A stretch of 64,000 nt of DNA from Axinella damicornis (lineage: Eukaryota > Porifera > Demospongiae > Axinellida > Axinellidae): the NCBI GenBank assembly GCA_963931865.1, contig OZ007515.1:498501-562500 (forward strand), read 5' to 3'. Made by a program: the position numbers and the translations under genes. The notes below the pieces were generated by a model. That model was not told the origin of the DNA and made no database searches. It saw only the letters and a program-made list of their open reading frames with translations. This document shows, piece by piece, positions 30,201 through 40,269 of this stretch. Numbering within the stretch: the stretch's first letter is position 1; each line of letters opens with the position of its first letter.

Positions 30201-33200
30201 AGCAAAGGGGAATTCCAGTACCCATCCTCAGTCCCACGTCATGAAATGTGGAATTTAGGACGGAACTGAGGATGGGTATTGGGTAATGGCATGTCTTTAT
30301 TGAGAGGTATGTATATACGTGTGTGCCCTTCTAGCTTGTAATTGTAGTATTCTATACATAGCGGAAACATGAGGTCATCAGATTTGGAGGATTTTTGGGG
30401 ACTGCACTACTTCCGTTCAGTGTACGTTCAGTGTACATTAAGATTGTCACGACATTGTGTGTGGTGTGCTGAGAAACGGTCATTAGGCTGTCTCAGGGAT
30501 AACAGTGCAGGTACATCAGGGCACCTGGTATTTCAGGAATTACCAAAGTCACGACCAAAGTTGTAAATTATGGGCTTGTTCAAGTGGTTTTCAGACTTAC
30601 TCATATCCTTATCAACTTTGGGGAAAATACACACCACAAGTTCAGCAGCATAAAAGGCACACTAATTTAGTTCCAGCGGCATAAGGTGTTGAACTTGTGC
30701 AAGAGAAGTTGTGCCGACTGCATGGCAATACATGCCTTGGTCTCACCTCTGTGAAGAGCAGCTGCTACCGTAAGTGGAATTGCTAACTTGATTGGTTAAT
30801 AGCTGCAGGTCTATTCCAAAGAAACGTTGCTAATAATTATTATGATGTATATATACGTGATATTTCAAGTCTTTCAGTGTATCAAACAGAGAACTAATAG
30901 AAATCTCACAATGTATTGCATTTGCTGCTTTAGTTTCAAACCAGAATTTCAATCAGCTACTCCTCCACGGTACCACACCGCTGGACCTCCCCTGACTAGC
31001 CACATCCAGACATCCAGGGATGATGTTACTTGCAGCTGACCAGCCTGACTCCCTCCCCTCCACAATCATGACCAGCCTGACTCCCTCCCCTCCACAATGG
31101 CACAATCATGACCAGCCTGACTCCCTCCCCTCCACAATCATGACCAAGCAAACACTGAACACTGCTGTATAATATGACTCAGTTGTATATAATCGCTATT
31201 ACAATGAAACTTTGCATATAGACTACCAACTTGCCTTGTACATGAAAGCTCTCCAAGGAAGATGAGCCACTGACTTCAGCTGTATACATACAAGTGTGAG
31301 TGTTCATACAATAAAAGAAGATACTGTAGCAGTAACTCATGATCACTGGGTACCTAGCCTCAACTGGGGTACCTTGTAGTTGAGGAAGAGCTGCGGCAGC
31401 ATGAAGAGGAACCCGAATGCGTAGACACCTTGGAATCATGTGGACATGGAGGCATTGTGTGCCAGGAGTGATATCAAGGGTGCAGGTTCACAACATGGTA
31501 TGAAACTTAACGTACCATTGACCAGACAGTGCACAACCCACGAATACCAGCTGTGGAGGAGAATGACAACAATCCTTCGACCAATTGAACAACATTAGAG
31601 CTATGAACCTGGCTGTGAATTTTAACTGGCTAACTGCCCATGGCATCAAAGGTTGGAATATTAACTATCCGTCACTGGACTCTATAAATTGCTTGCAAAA
31701 ATTAAGGAACACCAGTGCCAACACTGATAACCTCAATCAGCAGTAAAACGGGTCAGCTAATCAGTTAACCAGGTTCAGGATCACAGCTCTGGCATGTATC
31801 CACTGCAGCTCAGGAATTACCTCTTGTAGGAGGAGTAGACCAACTGATAGACAGCACCAGCTATGACCAGAGGGTAGAGGACGTAGGAGAGGTATTTCAT
31901 GGCCTCCGAGTCGTATGCCTCTGTCTGCTCTTCTGCCTTCAGCCTCTCTCCTCGCTGTACACACAAGAGTGGACACTGGTGCATAGGAGGCACTCCATGG
32001 CTTGGAGTGAGCAGACATAACTTGGATACCTACCTCTATCCGGGGAAGCCATCCAGACCACCGCAGCTTGATTTTGAAAGCCTTTCCCATTTTCCAAAAC
32101 TAGGGGATAAAATAAATAAAGAAATCAGTCAAATACAGAAATGAGCAAAAAGCCCAACAATCAGAGCCACAGAGTATCCGACCTCAATGACAGCGGCAAT
32201 CCCGGCAGGAACCAACACCAACAGACTGGTCTTCTCGTCCATGAGGTACAGGAACACCACCACTTGGCTGAAACACCTCCACGTGACTGTATGGTGGTGG
32301 AAGATGTGAGAGCCCACGTATGCATGAGGCTAGCGAAGACTGTCAACGCAATTTGCCTCACTTGCTCGAGAAGAGAGTCCAACCATTGTCTTCCTGCGCC
32401 GCCAAAAACTAATGTCGTTCTTGAAAGCCAGGAAATCAAACAGCAGCTATGGAGAAAAAAGACCATCAGGTACTCAAGGCAGCTATGAACAGCAGTGTGA
32501 AGATACCGATACCAAGGTTGACTTACATGGAAGATTGAAACAAAGATGGTCAGTCCCAGTAACCACAAGTTTGTGTCCAGAAATATCCCCTTAATATCAT
32601 CAAACTCCTTGTCTGAAAAACCTTTATCAAGGATAACAAGATTCAATTGTGCTTCTATATATACTGCTACAGCAGCGGCTACAGAAGTAACCTCTGCACT
32701 GACCTAGAGCTCTCATTGCCTTGAGGGCAACCACTGCACTGACCTAGAGCTCTCATTGCCTTGAGGGCAACCACTGCACTGACCTAGAGCTCTCATTGCC
32801 TTGAGGGCAACCACTGCACTGACCTAGAGCTCTCATTGCCTTGAGGGCAACCACTGCACTGACCTAGAGCTCTCATTGCCTTGAGGGCAACCACTGCACT
32901 GACCTAGAGCTCTCATTGCCTTGAGGGAAACCACTGCACTGACCTAGAGCTCTCATTGCCTTGAGGGCAACCACTGCACTGACCTAGAGCTCTCATTGCC
33001 TTGAGGGCAACCTCTGCACTGACCTAGAGCTCTCATTGCCTTGAGGGCAACCACTGCACTGACCTAGAGCTCTCATTGCCTTGAGGGCAACCACTGCACT
33101 GACCTAGAGCTCTCATTGCCTTGAGGGCAACCACTGCACTGACCTAGAGCTCTCATTGCCTTGAGGGCAACCACTGCACTGACCTAGAGCTCTCATTGCC

Positions 33201-34609
33201 TTGAGGGCAACCACTGCACTGACCTAGAGCTCTCATTGCCTTGAGGGCAACCTCTGCACTGACCTAGAGCTCTCATTGCCTTGAGGGCAACCACTGCACT
33301 GACCTAGAGCTCTCATTGCCTTGAGGGCCTCAGCAAAATGCAGCCACATCCTCAGCAGTCCGATGCTCACCGGGGCGTAGGAGATCTCCAGAGGCATAGT
33401 GCTGTTCTCTGCAGAGACAAACTGAGACCAAGTACCAAGCATGATAGTTCGGAATATAGAGCAAGCTATTTAACCTCCTTTGTAAAACTTGTACGGCAAG
33501 AACTGCATATCTGATCATGACAAGGCGAGGTGTTGTTGGTGTCGTCCTATTACTGGTTACTCATTCTCAATAACAATTCTTCATCAGTATACTAATTACT
33601 TCAGCCACTACGCATCACGCGACTGGTGTAGACCAATGCATGGCTGCTGAAACGTTTGGAAGACATGTTGATGAACGATAGGTTCTTGAGCATCACTATA
33701 AGTAAACACAGCCAGACAAACACCTCCCAAAAGAGCTCAACTCTCTCCCTGCAAGCGACCTGGACAATTTTGACAGAACGGCAAGTGCAAGCTCTGGTGA
33801 AAGTGGCAACGGCAAGCTCTGTGGCATTGTGACAGACACAGCACTTGCTGGAGCCATGCATTCCACTCCGTCAACCAGAAACTGATGTGTATTCCTCACC
33901 TTGAGATCCTTTTTCATGACACGTAGTCTGTCCGTGTACAGGATAGGCAGATATTGCATGGGCATAGTGTCCGGAACAAGTCTGCAAACAGGATACAAAC
34001 AGATTAGCTCCATTTCTAGGGATTACTGGGGATTACTAGAGACTACTAGAGATTACTAGAGATTACTAGAGACTACTAGACATGTAGTTTCAATTGCTTG
34101 CAGTATAGGTACGGACCAAGGTTGGGTTGTACCATGAAGGTGCAATTTGACTACGGTATGCATTGATCTTTTGAACTTGATGAGGTCTCTAAAATCCAAT
34201 AGACACCTCATAAAGAATATGTATTTCATACAGAGATATAACCCATAGTCTAAGCCGGTTATTGCACTCAAGCAGGTCTCTTAGCTGTTTAGAGACCTGC
34301 TTGAGTGCAATAGCCTATACTTAGTGCACTAACTGAATCATCTTGTACAGCTCCATCGGGATGCCGTAACGGTCAAAACTCCAGTCTTCTGCCAGACTAT
34401 GGACAGTCAACCAGGGGATCCAGTGAGTCCTCGGACGATCCTCAGTTGTAGAATTGTCCTGAGGTACATACAAAATAAAATTCTCTCCATCATCCCCTGC
34501 TCCCAATAATTATGTAATAATAACTGTGGATGTCTCATACATTATAAGTGGCCCGCTGCGTTTGGGCCATGCCATTAAAGTTTTATCTACCTATCTATCA
34601 ATCTATCCC

Positions 34610-34650
<41 letters not shown>

Positions 34651-35875
34651 TTACCTATCTACCTATCGTACACTCATAGGAAGAAGAAACACGGATAAGA
34701 TCATACAAGTCAAAATTCCCTCCTAATCTGCTAACAGACGAACAGTGACAAATATTGTGTCATCTATGCCCTGACGTACCTCATAACTACCAGTGATGAG
34801 GTTGAATGTACCAGGTTTTGGCAAGGCATATTTTGTTAATGGTGTTGTTACAGTAGCCATGTGCTTCCTGTCATTGTGGCGCAATGGGGACTTTCCCTTT
34901 GGTCCCAGGAAGATGTGGGCATAGAGTGACCCATTGTTGAGCGTGGAGAGAGGAAGAGTGACGTTCACCTCCCTGCAATGAACCAGTCAGAATCAAGGAT
35001 GGAACCAAGGGTCTGGAATGGTTAATATAGGTTCCGGGAATTTAGATTTTAACAGGGAATTTAATTTGGAATATGGTGTGTGCCACCATGGTATCCATAG
35101 GAATACTAATATGCTTTACATAATTTTTTTTCTGCTTAGCTTCTTATGGTTGGTAGGTTCCTAAGTGTGAACTGCACTGCACCAATGATGCCCAACTAAA
35201 ACAGGCTAAACAACGTGACCATCTGCAGAGTATGACAACTGTCTTACTCTTTCATCTCCTGCGTCCTCAAGACGTTCTTGGTCCGATGGAGCAGCTGCAA
35301 ATCCTTAACATTGCTCACCGTGAGATGAGGTGATGTGTACACCCACAGCTGCATACGAAATGCAACGTACACAAGTATACAGGGTGTGGAAATCAGGAAT
35401 TGATACAATTTACGAAGTGGTTATTGGTCCGGCAGGAAGTAGGGCGATGGGTTAGGGTATACCCGGGTAGTAGGCCAGGGCCAGTTCTGAATGCACATGT
35501 GTGTCCATTACCTATACTTAAAGTATGCACTTCCTGCCGGACCAATATATATCCATGTCGTACAATTAATTTGTTTCCTGTCCAGATGAAATTGCTTCTA
35601 GCTGAATACATCATGTATACTATAGAGGTAGTTGTTTGTAGTATAATGGCAATGTGTAAAATGCATGGCAGTTGAACAAAACTTTTCTGCACAGATATGG
35701 GACGTGCCTCCAGAGGTTTCTCCTTTGCGTAGGCTGGGAGGATGCACCTGGGTCCTTGGGATGGCTTGCATTCGGGAGGGTGGAAGATGCTGTACAGGAT
35801 GTAGCAGTTGTAGCCCATGTACACGAAGAAGAGGAGGACCACCACGCGAGTGAGGGTCACCTTGCAGAGAGCCAT
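27253..35875 (-). CDS. CLPTM1L: CLPTM1-like protein (CRR9), ER multi-pass membrane protein
   Basis: CLPTM1-family membrane protein, reported as an ER glycosylphosphatidyl lipid scramblase and linked to cell survival. Sixteen exons: 35693-35875, 35248-35348, 34780-34972, 34334-34458, 33900-33981, 33304-33421, 32527-32621, 32362-32446, 32183-32286, 32034-32099, 31821-31954, 31516-31550, 31373-31428, 31235-31279, 27480-27595 and 27253-27331. They sum to 538 residues, which as I recall is the length of human CLPTM1L. Landmarks: N-terminal membrane helix VVVLLFFVYMGYNCYILYSI, GSLYAHIFLGPKG, YLPILYTDRL, GIFLDTNLWLLGLTIFV, FDFLAFKNDISFW, DEKTSLLVLVPAGI, VYAFGFLFMLPQLFLNYK, FNTFIDDVFAFI and VDKSRVNEFGES. 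I chose the second in-frame ATG because it aligns with the family start. Intron 14 has a GC donor (AAG then GCAAGT) and contains a nested gene on the other strand. Confidence 0.95.
27850..29928 (+). CDS. Protein kinase-coiled coil-kelch protein, intronless, nested in CLPTM1L
   Basis: A single open frame of 692 codons. The kinase domain covers residues about 15-290: glycine loop GVGSYG (23-28), ATP-binding lysine in CAAK (43), helix C glutamate (67), catalytic HRDL (142-145) with Asn149, DFG (162-164) and PPE (187-189). All catalytic residues are present, so it is probably active; the sequence looks tyrosine-kinase-like (TKL). Residues about 308-380 are a Gln/Lys/Glu-rich coiled coil with repeats of SKQEQI. 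Residues about 385-690 hold kelch blades with five diglycines (AVGGEYE, VAGGKAG, FAGGITE, AVGGRGD, VVGGFED), likely one beta-propeller. Partners and substrates are unknown. A donor at 27753 (ATG/GTGAGT) and an acceptor at about 27821 suggest one intron in the 5' UTR. The whole gene sits in CLPTM1L intron 14 on the opposite strand. Confidence 0.9.
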   Translation: MIQEPGKTFHFKKVELLKSETLGVGSYGVVCKARCDELPCAAKVLHLVFFQFKDPGMSDSMKRFLQECHFMSQIKHPHIVQYLGASQDPESGLPVLLMELMDESLTRFLEQSEDVLPYHIEVNLCHDVALALAYLHTNGIIHRDLSSNNVLLIAGSRAKVADFGMSKLSNVGGTHMTTCPGTLAYMPPEALEEPPTYTDKLDSFSLGVLAIQIMTREFPCPGAKMKAVQDRRSPVGKIQIPVLETERRRSHIELIEPIHPLLTPAINCLKYVADERPSAQELCQQLATLKAAPRYAESGQRAKGATDKLRELQRRHEREIDNLHHQLQIRDQQLADKNEQIQKKDKQLAVKQEQISRLSKQEQIGQLSKQEQEVEQKSRGEASGSGLSWRVCTNAPSKMHLGSTAVDGAVAYFRPGLMRRVYAYDSEAEKWSSLPVCPSGHSSLAVVNGLLTAVGGEYEDEPTNTLFSLDESVDGGSRTWVKRFPPMPTKRTFAAVLCNETALIVAGGKAGIYSHVATIEVMDTESLQWSTVNSLPIPLYQVSIAICGDDLYFAGGITEAEKGSNSVFTCSLSALLKPKQQSQSLGAWVRRLFVSPSEDTEWRSAADLPVYWATCTTFGGQLVAVGGRGDGNKYRSTVYAYDQSVNEWEIMGHMPTARSECLATALPHNKLMVVGGFEDKGETPAVEIAMLN
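29929..31234. other. CLPTM1L intron downstream of the nested gene
   Basis: No gene is recognised. There is a hairpin at about 30219-30281 (TACCCATCCTCAGTCC with its near inverse GGACGGAACTGAGGATGGGTA) and a tandem repeat of about 34 bp, 3 copies, at 31041-31142 (GACCAGCCTGACTCCCTCCC). The nested gene's 3' UTR and poly(A) site must lie in the first part. Confidence 0.6.
32692..33327. repeat. 40-bp minisatellite made from a CLPTM1L exon end and its splice donor
   Basis: About 16 units of 40 bp. In gene sense each contains GCCCTCAAGGCAATGAGAGC and TCTAG followed by GTCAGTGCAG, the last coding bases of exon 6 (33304-33421) and its donor. The true exon end is the array's first unit; the rest extends into intron 6. 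Confidence 0.97.
34259..34313. repeat. Perfect 21-bp-stem palindrome
   Basis: ATTGCACTCAAGCAGGTCTC is followed within a few bases by its exact inverse GAGACCTGCTTGAGTGCAAT. The ends differ from the TAGCCTCG family. It is in CLPTM1L intron 4. A (CTAT)n microsatellite lies at about 34588-34665 in intron 3. Confidence 0.9.
35411..35558. mobile_element. Inverted-repeat element (GGTCCGGCAGGAAG ends), second copy
   Basis: The left end TTATTGGTCCGGCAGGAAGT and the right end ACTTCCTGCCGGACCAATAT are inverse, with an interior different from the copy at 14226. It lies in CLPTM1L intron 1. Confidence 0.85.
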
Positions 35876-36023
35876 TGGTACAATGATATGTATATGTACC
35901 ACTGGTGTACACTCCAATTCAACGACAGCAATTCAATTTTACTGGGGAACACCCCAACTTTGCAAGTTTTTCAGCGCGTTTCTTGCGAGCCTGCAGGTAG
36001 CTCCAGCCTGGCCCCGAGGACTC
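35876..36023. promoter_or_regulatory. Candidate bidirectional promoter, CLPTM1L / ARL2BP
   Basis: Only 148 bp separate the start codon of CLPTM1L (minus) from that of ARL2BP (plus). Both 5' UTRs and any core promoter must share or overlap this interval, unless ARL2BP has an upstream non-coding exon. I see no clear TATA box. Confidence 0.55.
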
Positions 36024-37711
36024 ATGGCAGGTTAGTTCATGTTCTCCCACGTTCGTGTGAGTAGAGCGAGAGTGCAAGGAGTATGCTTGGATTCACTCAT
36101 CACTTCTCCATCTTTATAGAGTGTGCAGAGGTCCTGGAGGATTTGGGCGGGGAAGAGATCATCTCAGCGAAGTGAGATACGTGCATGGAGCACATCTGTT
36201 TTGGTACAGTGTCATGTGAAGTGCTGATCAGCAGTTGTGGGACTACACTAACACGCCCACCCTCAGTGACCCTCTTGTGTGTGCAGGTCCAGCAGCAAGG
36301 AGGATGCCACGTTTGACGAGACCGTGGGACACATTCAGGATATTCTCCTGGGTAGGCAGGTTTCCGGCGTCTAGCTCTAGTCACTACGGGGTGACAGAAA
36401 GTTACTCTGCTTCCAGCTCCGTTTCCAGAAGAAAGTTAGCCCCACCTCCAAGGAGAGTTAGAGCTCCATTTCTGGGAGAAAGTTACCTCCATTCTCTGAA
36501 GAAAATCAGCTCCATTTCCTGGGATATTAGCCAGTCCCTGTTTCCAGGGGGATAGCTAGCCATGTTTCCAGACTGCTCCGTGTGGTTTGCTTAACGCTGG
36601 AGGAGCCTTGGGTCTGGTTAACGTTTGAGGGATCAGAATTGTGATGTGGATCTCTTGTCACACACACCACACACACCCGCACCCAACAGATGATGGATTC
36701 ACCACGATGCAGACTGACTTCATGGAGAAACACTGCCACCATTTCGAAGATGTAGAGGAGAACAAGTTCATATACACTGACATCTTCCAGAAATATGTAA
36801 GTACTCCCCCAACGTAATAGTTTGGTGGGTCGATCCTGGGCTCAAGGGCTGAGGCGGCTGGCCACAATATCAGTACGAGAGTGTACTCTCTCTTGTTACA
36901 GACAGAGCTCATAGAGAAACACTTGGAGTCAGAGCTAAAGTCAAGAATACCTGGCTTTGTGATGGAGAAGTTTATGAAGATGCTCGAGTGAGTGCCTGCT
37001 AGGAAGTTCTCAGTCTCTCCTGCACTGAACCATGGCCACAGTGTGAAGCACTTGGCGATGGAGGAGACCCTGAAGTGAGCTGTCTAGCTCAGTTGCTCCC
37101 TCTGGTCACTACACAGGTCCCGTAAGGATGAGATTGGTGAGGAAATATTCGATATGCTGCTCTCGTTCTCTGACTTCCTGGTTTTCAAGCAGATGTTCCT
37201 TGACTACAAAGCTGTGAGTATCGTTGTTCCCAGTCCTTCCCACCATCCAGTTTCACCTCTTGCGGTATGTACAGTGAAGGGGGGAGGCCTCGTAAGTAAC
37301 AGCAGTCTGCTATGACATGAATGTCTACCAGTGGGCAGAAGAATTATTTCAAGCCCTTTCTCGTGTGCCTGTCTGCGGGATGGAAGCCAGTGTTGATAGG
37401 GTAGTATACTTGCTCAATTGTTGTTTCAGATGCTGAAGATGGAAAGTGCGTAGCCTCGTTCCCACTGCCAGTATTTGATCGGTTCCAGATACAACGGGAA
37501 GCAATCAAATACTGGCAGTGGGAACAAGGCTAGGAAATGCGTCATACCAGGCCTCCTCTCAAGCAAGCAATTGGATGCTGGATGGTGGGGTGCTGTCACT
37601 GCAATACTGTTGTACTCTGACCTTTGTACTCTGACCCTACAGGTGAAGGAGGGAACTGCATTAGACTTAGGAGGACTTGTAGTTAGCTCCTTCCCAGCAG
37701 TCAATACATGA
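36024..37711 (+). CDS. ARL2BP: ADP-ribosylation factor-like 2-binding protein (BART)
   Basis: Binds GTP-loaded ARL2 (and ARL3) and acts at cilia, centrosomes and in STAT3 retention. Seven exons: 36024-36030, 36120-36171, 36287-36351, 36690-36796, 36902-36987, 37117-37213 and 37643-37711, giving 160 residues (human 163). The first coding exon is only ATGGCAG. Family landmarks: TVGHIQDILL, DFMEKHCHHFEDVEENKFIY, ELIEKHLESELKSRIPGF, IFDMLLSFSDFLVFKQMFLD, then GTALDLGGLVVSS. These match the all-helical BART domain throughout. The last intron (37214-37642) carries a hairpin element at about 37452-37533 whose flanks nearly repeat (GGAAAGTGCG and GGAAATGCG). Confidence 0.95.
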
Positions 37712-37947
37712 TCTAGCACTATTCTAATGTACCATCATTATTATCTCAGACAGCAACCCCATCACTTCATCAATTATGACTTTTCTCACACGCAGCACCA
37801 GTACTGCATGCGCACAGCAGGTTGAATACGCCAGCACTAGTGTGCAATTATTATAGGTATAGAGCATATTATACAATACAGTACATTGTACAATGTATAA
37901 TGACTATGATTGTACGAATGCTGAAACTGTAATTCAAAAATTAACTA

Positions 37948-40036
37948 CTAATCGCCGAGCCTCTGACCCTGGCCCCAGTTCCTTCCTCCGCCACCGCCTC
38001 CTCCTTCCCTTCTGCTTGAGGGTGGAACTCCGAACCCAGCAGCTCTGTTGTCGCTGGGGAGCCAGTTGTACCTGTGTGGAGGACATGTGGTGCTGACACT
38101 GCTGGTACAGCACTCCTACTGCACACTACGTCAATCCACGAGTTTTGAGAAGTTACCCACACTCACAAGAACTGCGGTGTTGATATGAGTCTCCTGCCTC
38201 CAAACTCCTGGGGGTACTGCATTGTCATGAAGAAATACAGGTGGCCAACAACGATGCCAAGGAGAAGGTTGACCCAACTGAATGGTGTGTGTGTGTGTGT
38301 GTGTGTGGGGGGGGGAGTTGGGAGAGTCAGTGGGTGCGCAGAGAAGACATTTCCATCAGTTGTATGGAGTAAGGACATTCCGAGTGACTCACTTGTCTCC
38401 CAGGATGAAGAAGAAGAAGAAGAGGACCCAGGGGAAGTACATCGCCTGCAGGGAACAGCAAGTATCACAGGTGACGGTAGCACCATTCAAACACTCATTC
38501 TGCCACTGATGGGACTGTCAATGCAGCTGGCAGTACAAATCAAGTACATAACCTACAATAGCCTCGTTCCCAGGCCATTCCCACCCACAGATCAAATACT
38601 GGCGATGGGAATGGCCTATGTGGCTCATTTTGTCTTCTCTTTTTTCCATTTAGAATGTGGGGATTGAACGAGTAATTGTATGGATGTAAACTTACTGGAA
38701 CTTGTACTCCGAACCAGAACTGCACGATGGTTGTCTTGTTGATACGACACCAAACATAGAGAGCTGAGAAAATCAGGGAGGTGCTCAGGACCTGTGGAGC
38801 AGGGGGACAACCAATGCGAGGATGATACATCTATCGTTTGCAGAGATCTCACTGAGTTGACCCCCAGTTATGGAACACAAGTATACTGAAACTGGCCATA
38901 TTTGCCACTCACTGGTAAGCTGAGGAAGATTCCGGCTATCTGGGGAAGAGGACTGTTAAGGAGTGAATGCTGCAAATGTCGTGCATTGTTCCAGCCGGGC
39001 CTTCCCAAACAGCTTACAGGGTTGTGATCATAGCAGGTTGAAAGCCTTGGGCAGGTTAGTGTATTGTGCAGCCACCCCTTAGCACCAGCAAAGGATCTAC
39101 CCAGTGTGTGTGTGGATGCACTTGCTTGGAGTTCAGAAATTAGCAAAAGGTTTGAGTGTGAAAGGTCTGTGTGGTTTGTTGTACAGGCTAACACTGCAAT
39201 CTGATTGGACTGCAAAAATTTCACAGGTTGCACAACTTTTGTACATGACTGTCACCAGATCCTTTGCTGGTACCGAGGGTCTCTATGGCAATACGAGTGG
39301 TATTACAAATTTACAATAAGGATACGTTGATGCAGATTGCATTGAAAGCCAGCATGAAGACGTAGTCTGCAGGCATGCCACTGAAGTATCCTGTGGGGGC
39401 AGATGCAATAACAGATACTGTAGCACACACATCGGCAGAGCAATTGAGCACTTTTTTACTTCCTGTCTAGGAGGTGATTGCAGCTATCTGATTGGTTGAA
39501 CCTTAGCCAAACCTGTTTCTAATCTTTGGGAGTAGCTGTACAGGAAGTAGAGCATCATGAGCCAGCGGAAGTTCACCGGGTACCACAACAGACAGGTCAG
39601 GAAGCGCCATATCTGCAGGAGGGACAATTACAATGCAGTCATGTTGACGGCAATACCTAAGGTTTAATATTGGTTAGTTGGGTAGTTAACATACACAAAC
39701 TGAACTGCAGGAACGTCTGTTTTATCCTGCACGTGATAATAAATGTGCTGGAGTAGATAAGCTCTTGCAAGAATGGGCAATGATGGGTAATTGTGGTGCC
39801 AGCCTCTCCGAATCCGCTCACTGCAACCAGCTTCCCTCCAGCTCAATCAAGCTTGGCTGGAGCTTCTCACTCACTTGAAATCCTGAGAAGACCTGGTCCG
39901 AGAACAGCACTAGGTAGACGGGTGAGATGAGCCCCAGCCTCGTGGCCAGGGGGATCAGGAAGAATGCGAAGAACCACCAGCGGGTGATCTTTGGGATGCT
40001 GGCGATCCAGTTTGAGATATCGTTCTGGGCATCCAT
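37948..40036 (-). CDS. DERL1: Derlin-1-like ER-associated degradation protein
   Basis: Derlins are rhomboid-like pseudoproteases that help move misfolded proteins out of the ER for degradation and recruit p97/VCP. Eight exons: 39875-40036, 39513-39612, 39326-39390, 38913-38939, 38696-38791, 38393-38445, 38167-38277 and 37948-38071, giving 245 residues (human 251). Landmarks: ITRWWFFAFFLIPLATRLGL, LVLFSDQVFSGFQIWRF, LLWYPVNFRWLMMLYFLYSY, PADYVFMLAFNAICI, SALYVWCRINKTTIVQFWFG, LLGIVVGHLYFF and RRLISTPQFLYNWLPSDN. The C-terminus WGQGQRLGD is the SHP box that binds p97, as in derlin-1. A 27-nt exon encodes IAGIFLSLP. It is head-to-head with the RGS22-like gene. Confidence 0.94.
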
Positions 40037-40269
40037 CCTTGTAGAATGCGCGCTGTCAAAAGTAACAGTTCGGTCTTCACGGCTCCTACAGCTTGAAGAA
40101 TTCTGCTGTGTTGTATACAAAGGCTAGGAGATAAAGGATTTATTTAGTGGGCTTTATTTAGAATAACTACGCTGCAAACGAAACGCAACCTGATTGGTCA
40201 ATTTCCTGTAACGCTGCAGAGCGTCATGGGTGGAGCTCGAGCTTGCTTTGGCGTCTGTGATGTACGATC
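40037..40269. promoter_or_regulatory. Candidate bidirectional promoter, DERL1 / RGS22
   Basis: There are 233 bp between the divergent start codons. It contains TGATTGGTCAATTTCCTG near 40192, a CCAAT-box-like sequence (ATTGG) often found in shared promoters. Confidence 0.5.

Noticed and set aside
35393..35690. Longer 5' start or extra exon for CLPTM1L from the frame running through 35393-35917
   Set aside because: The frame crosses an inverted-repeat element. The GT donor at 35692 and the next exon's acceptor give family-like sequence and exactly 538 residues.
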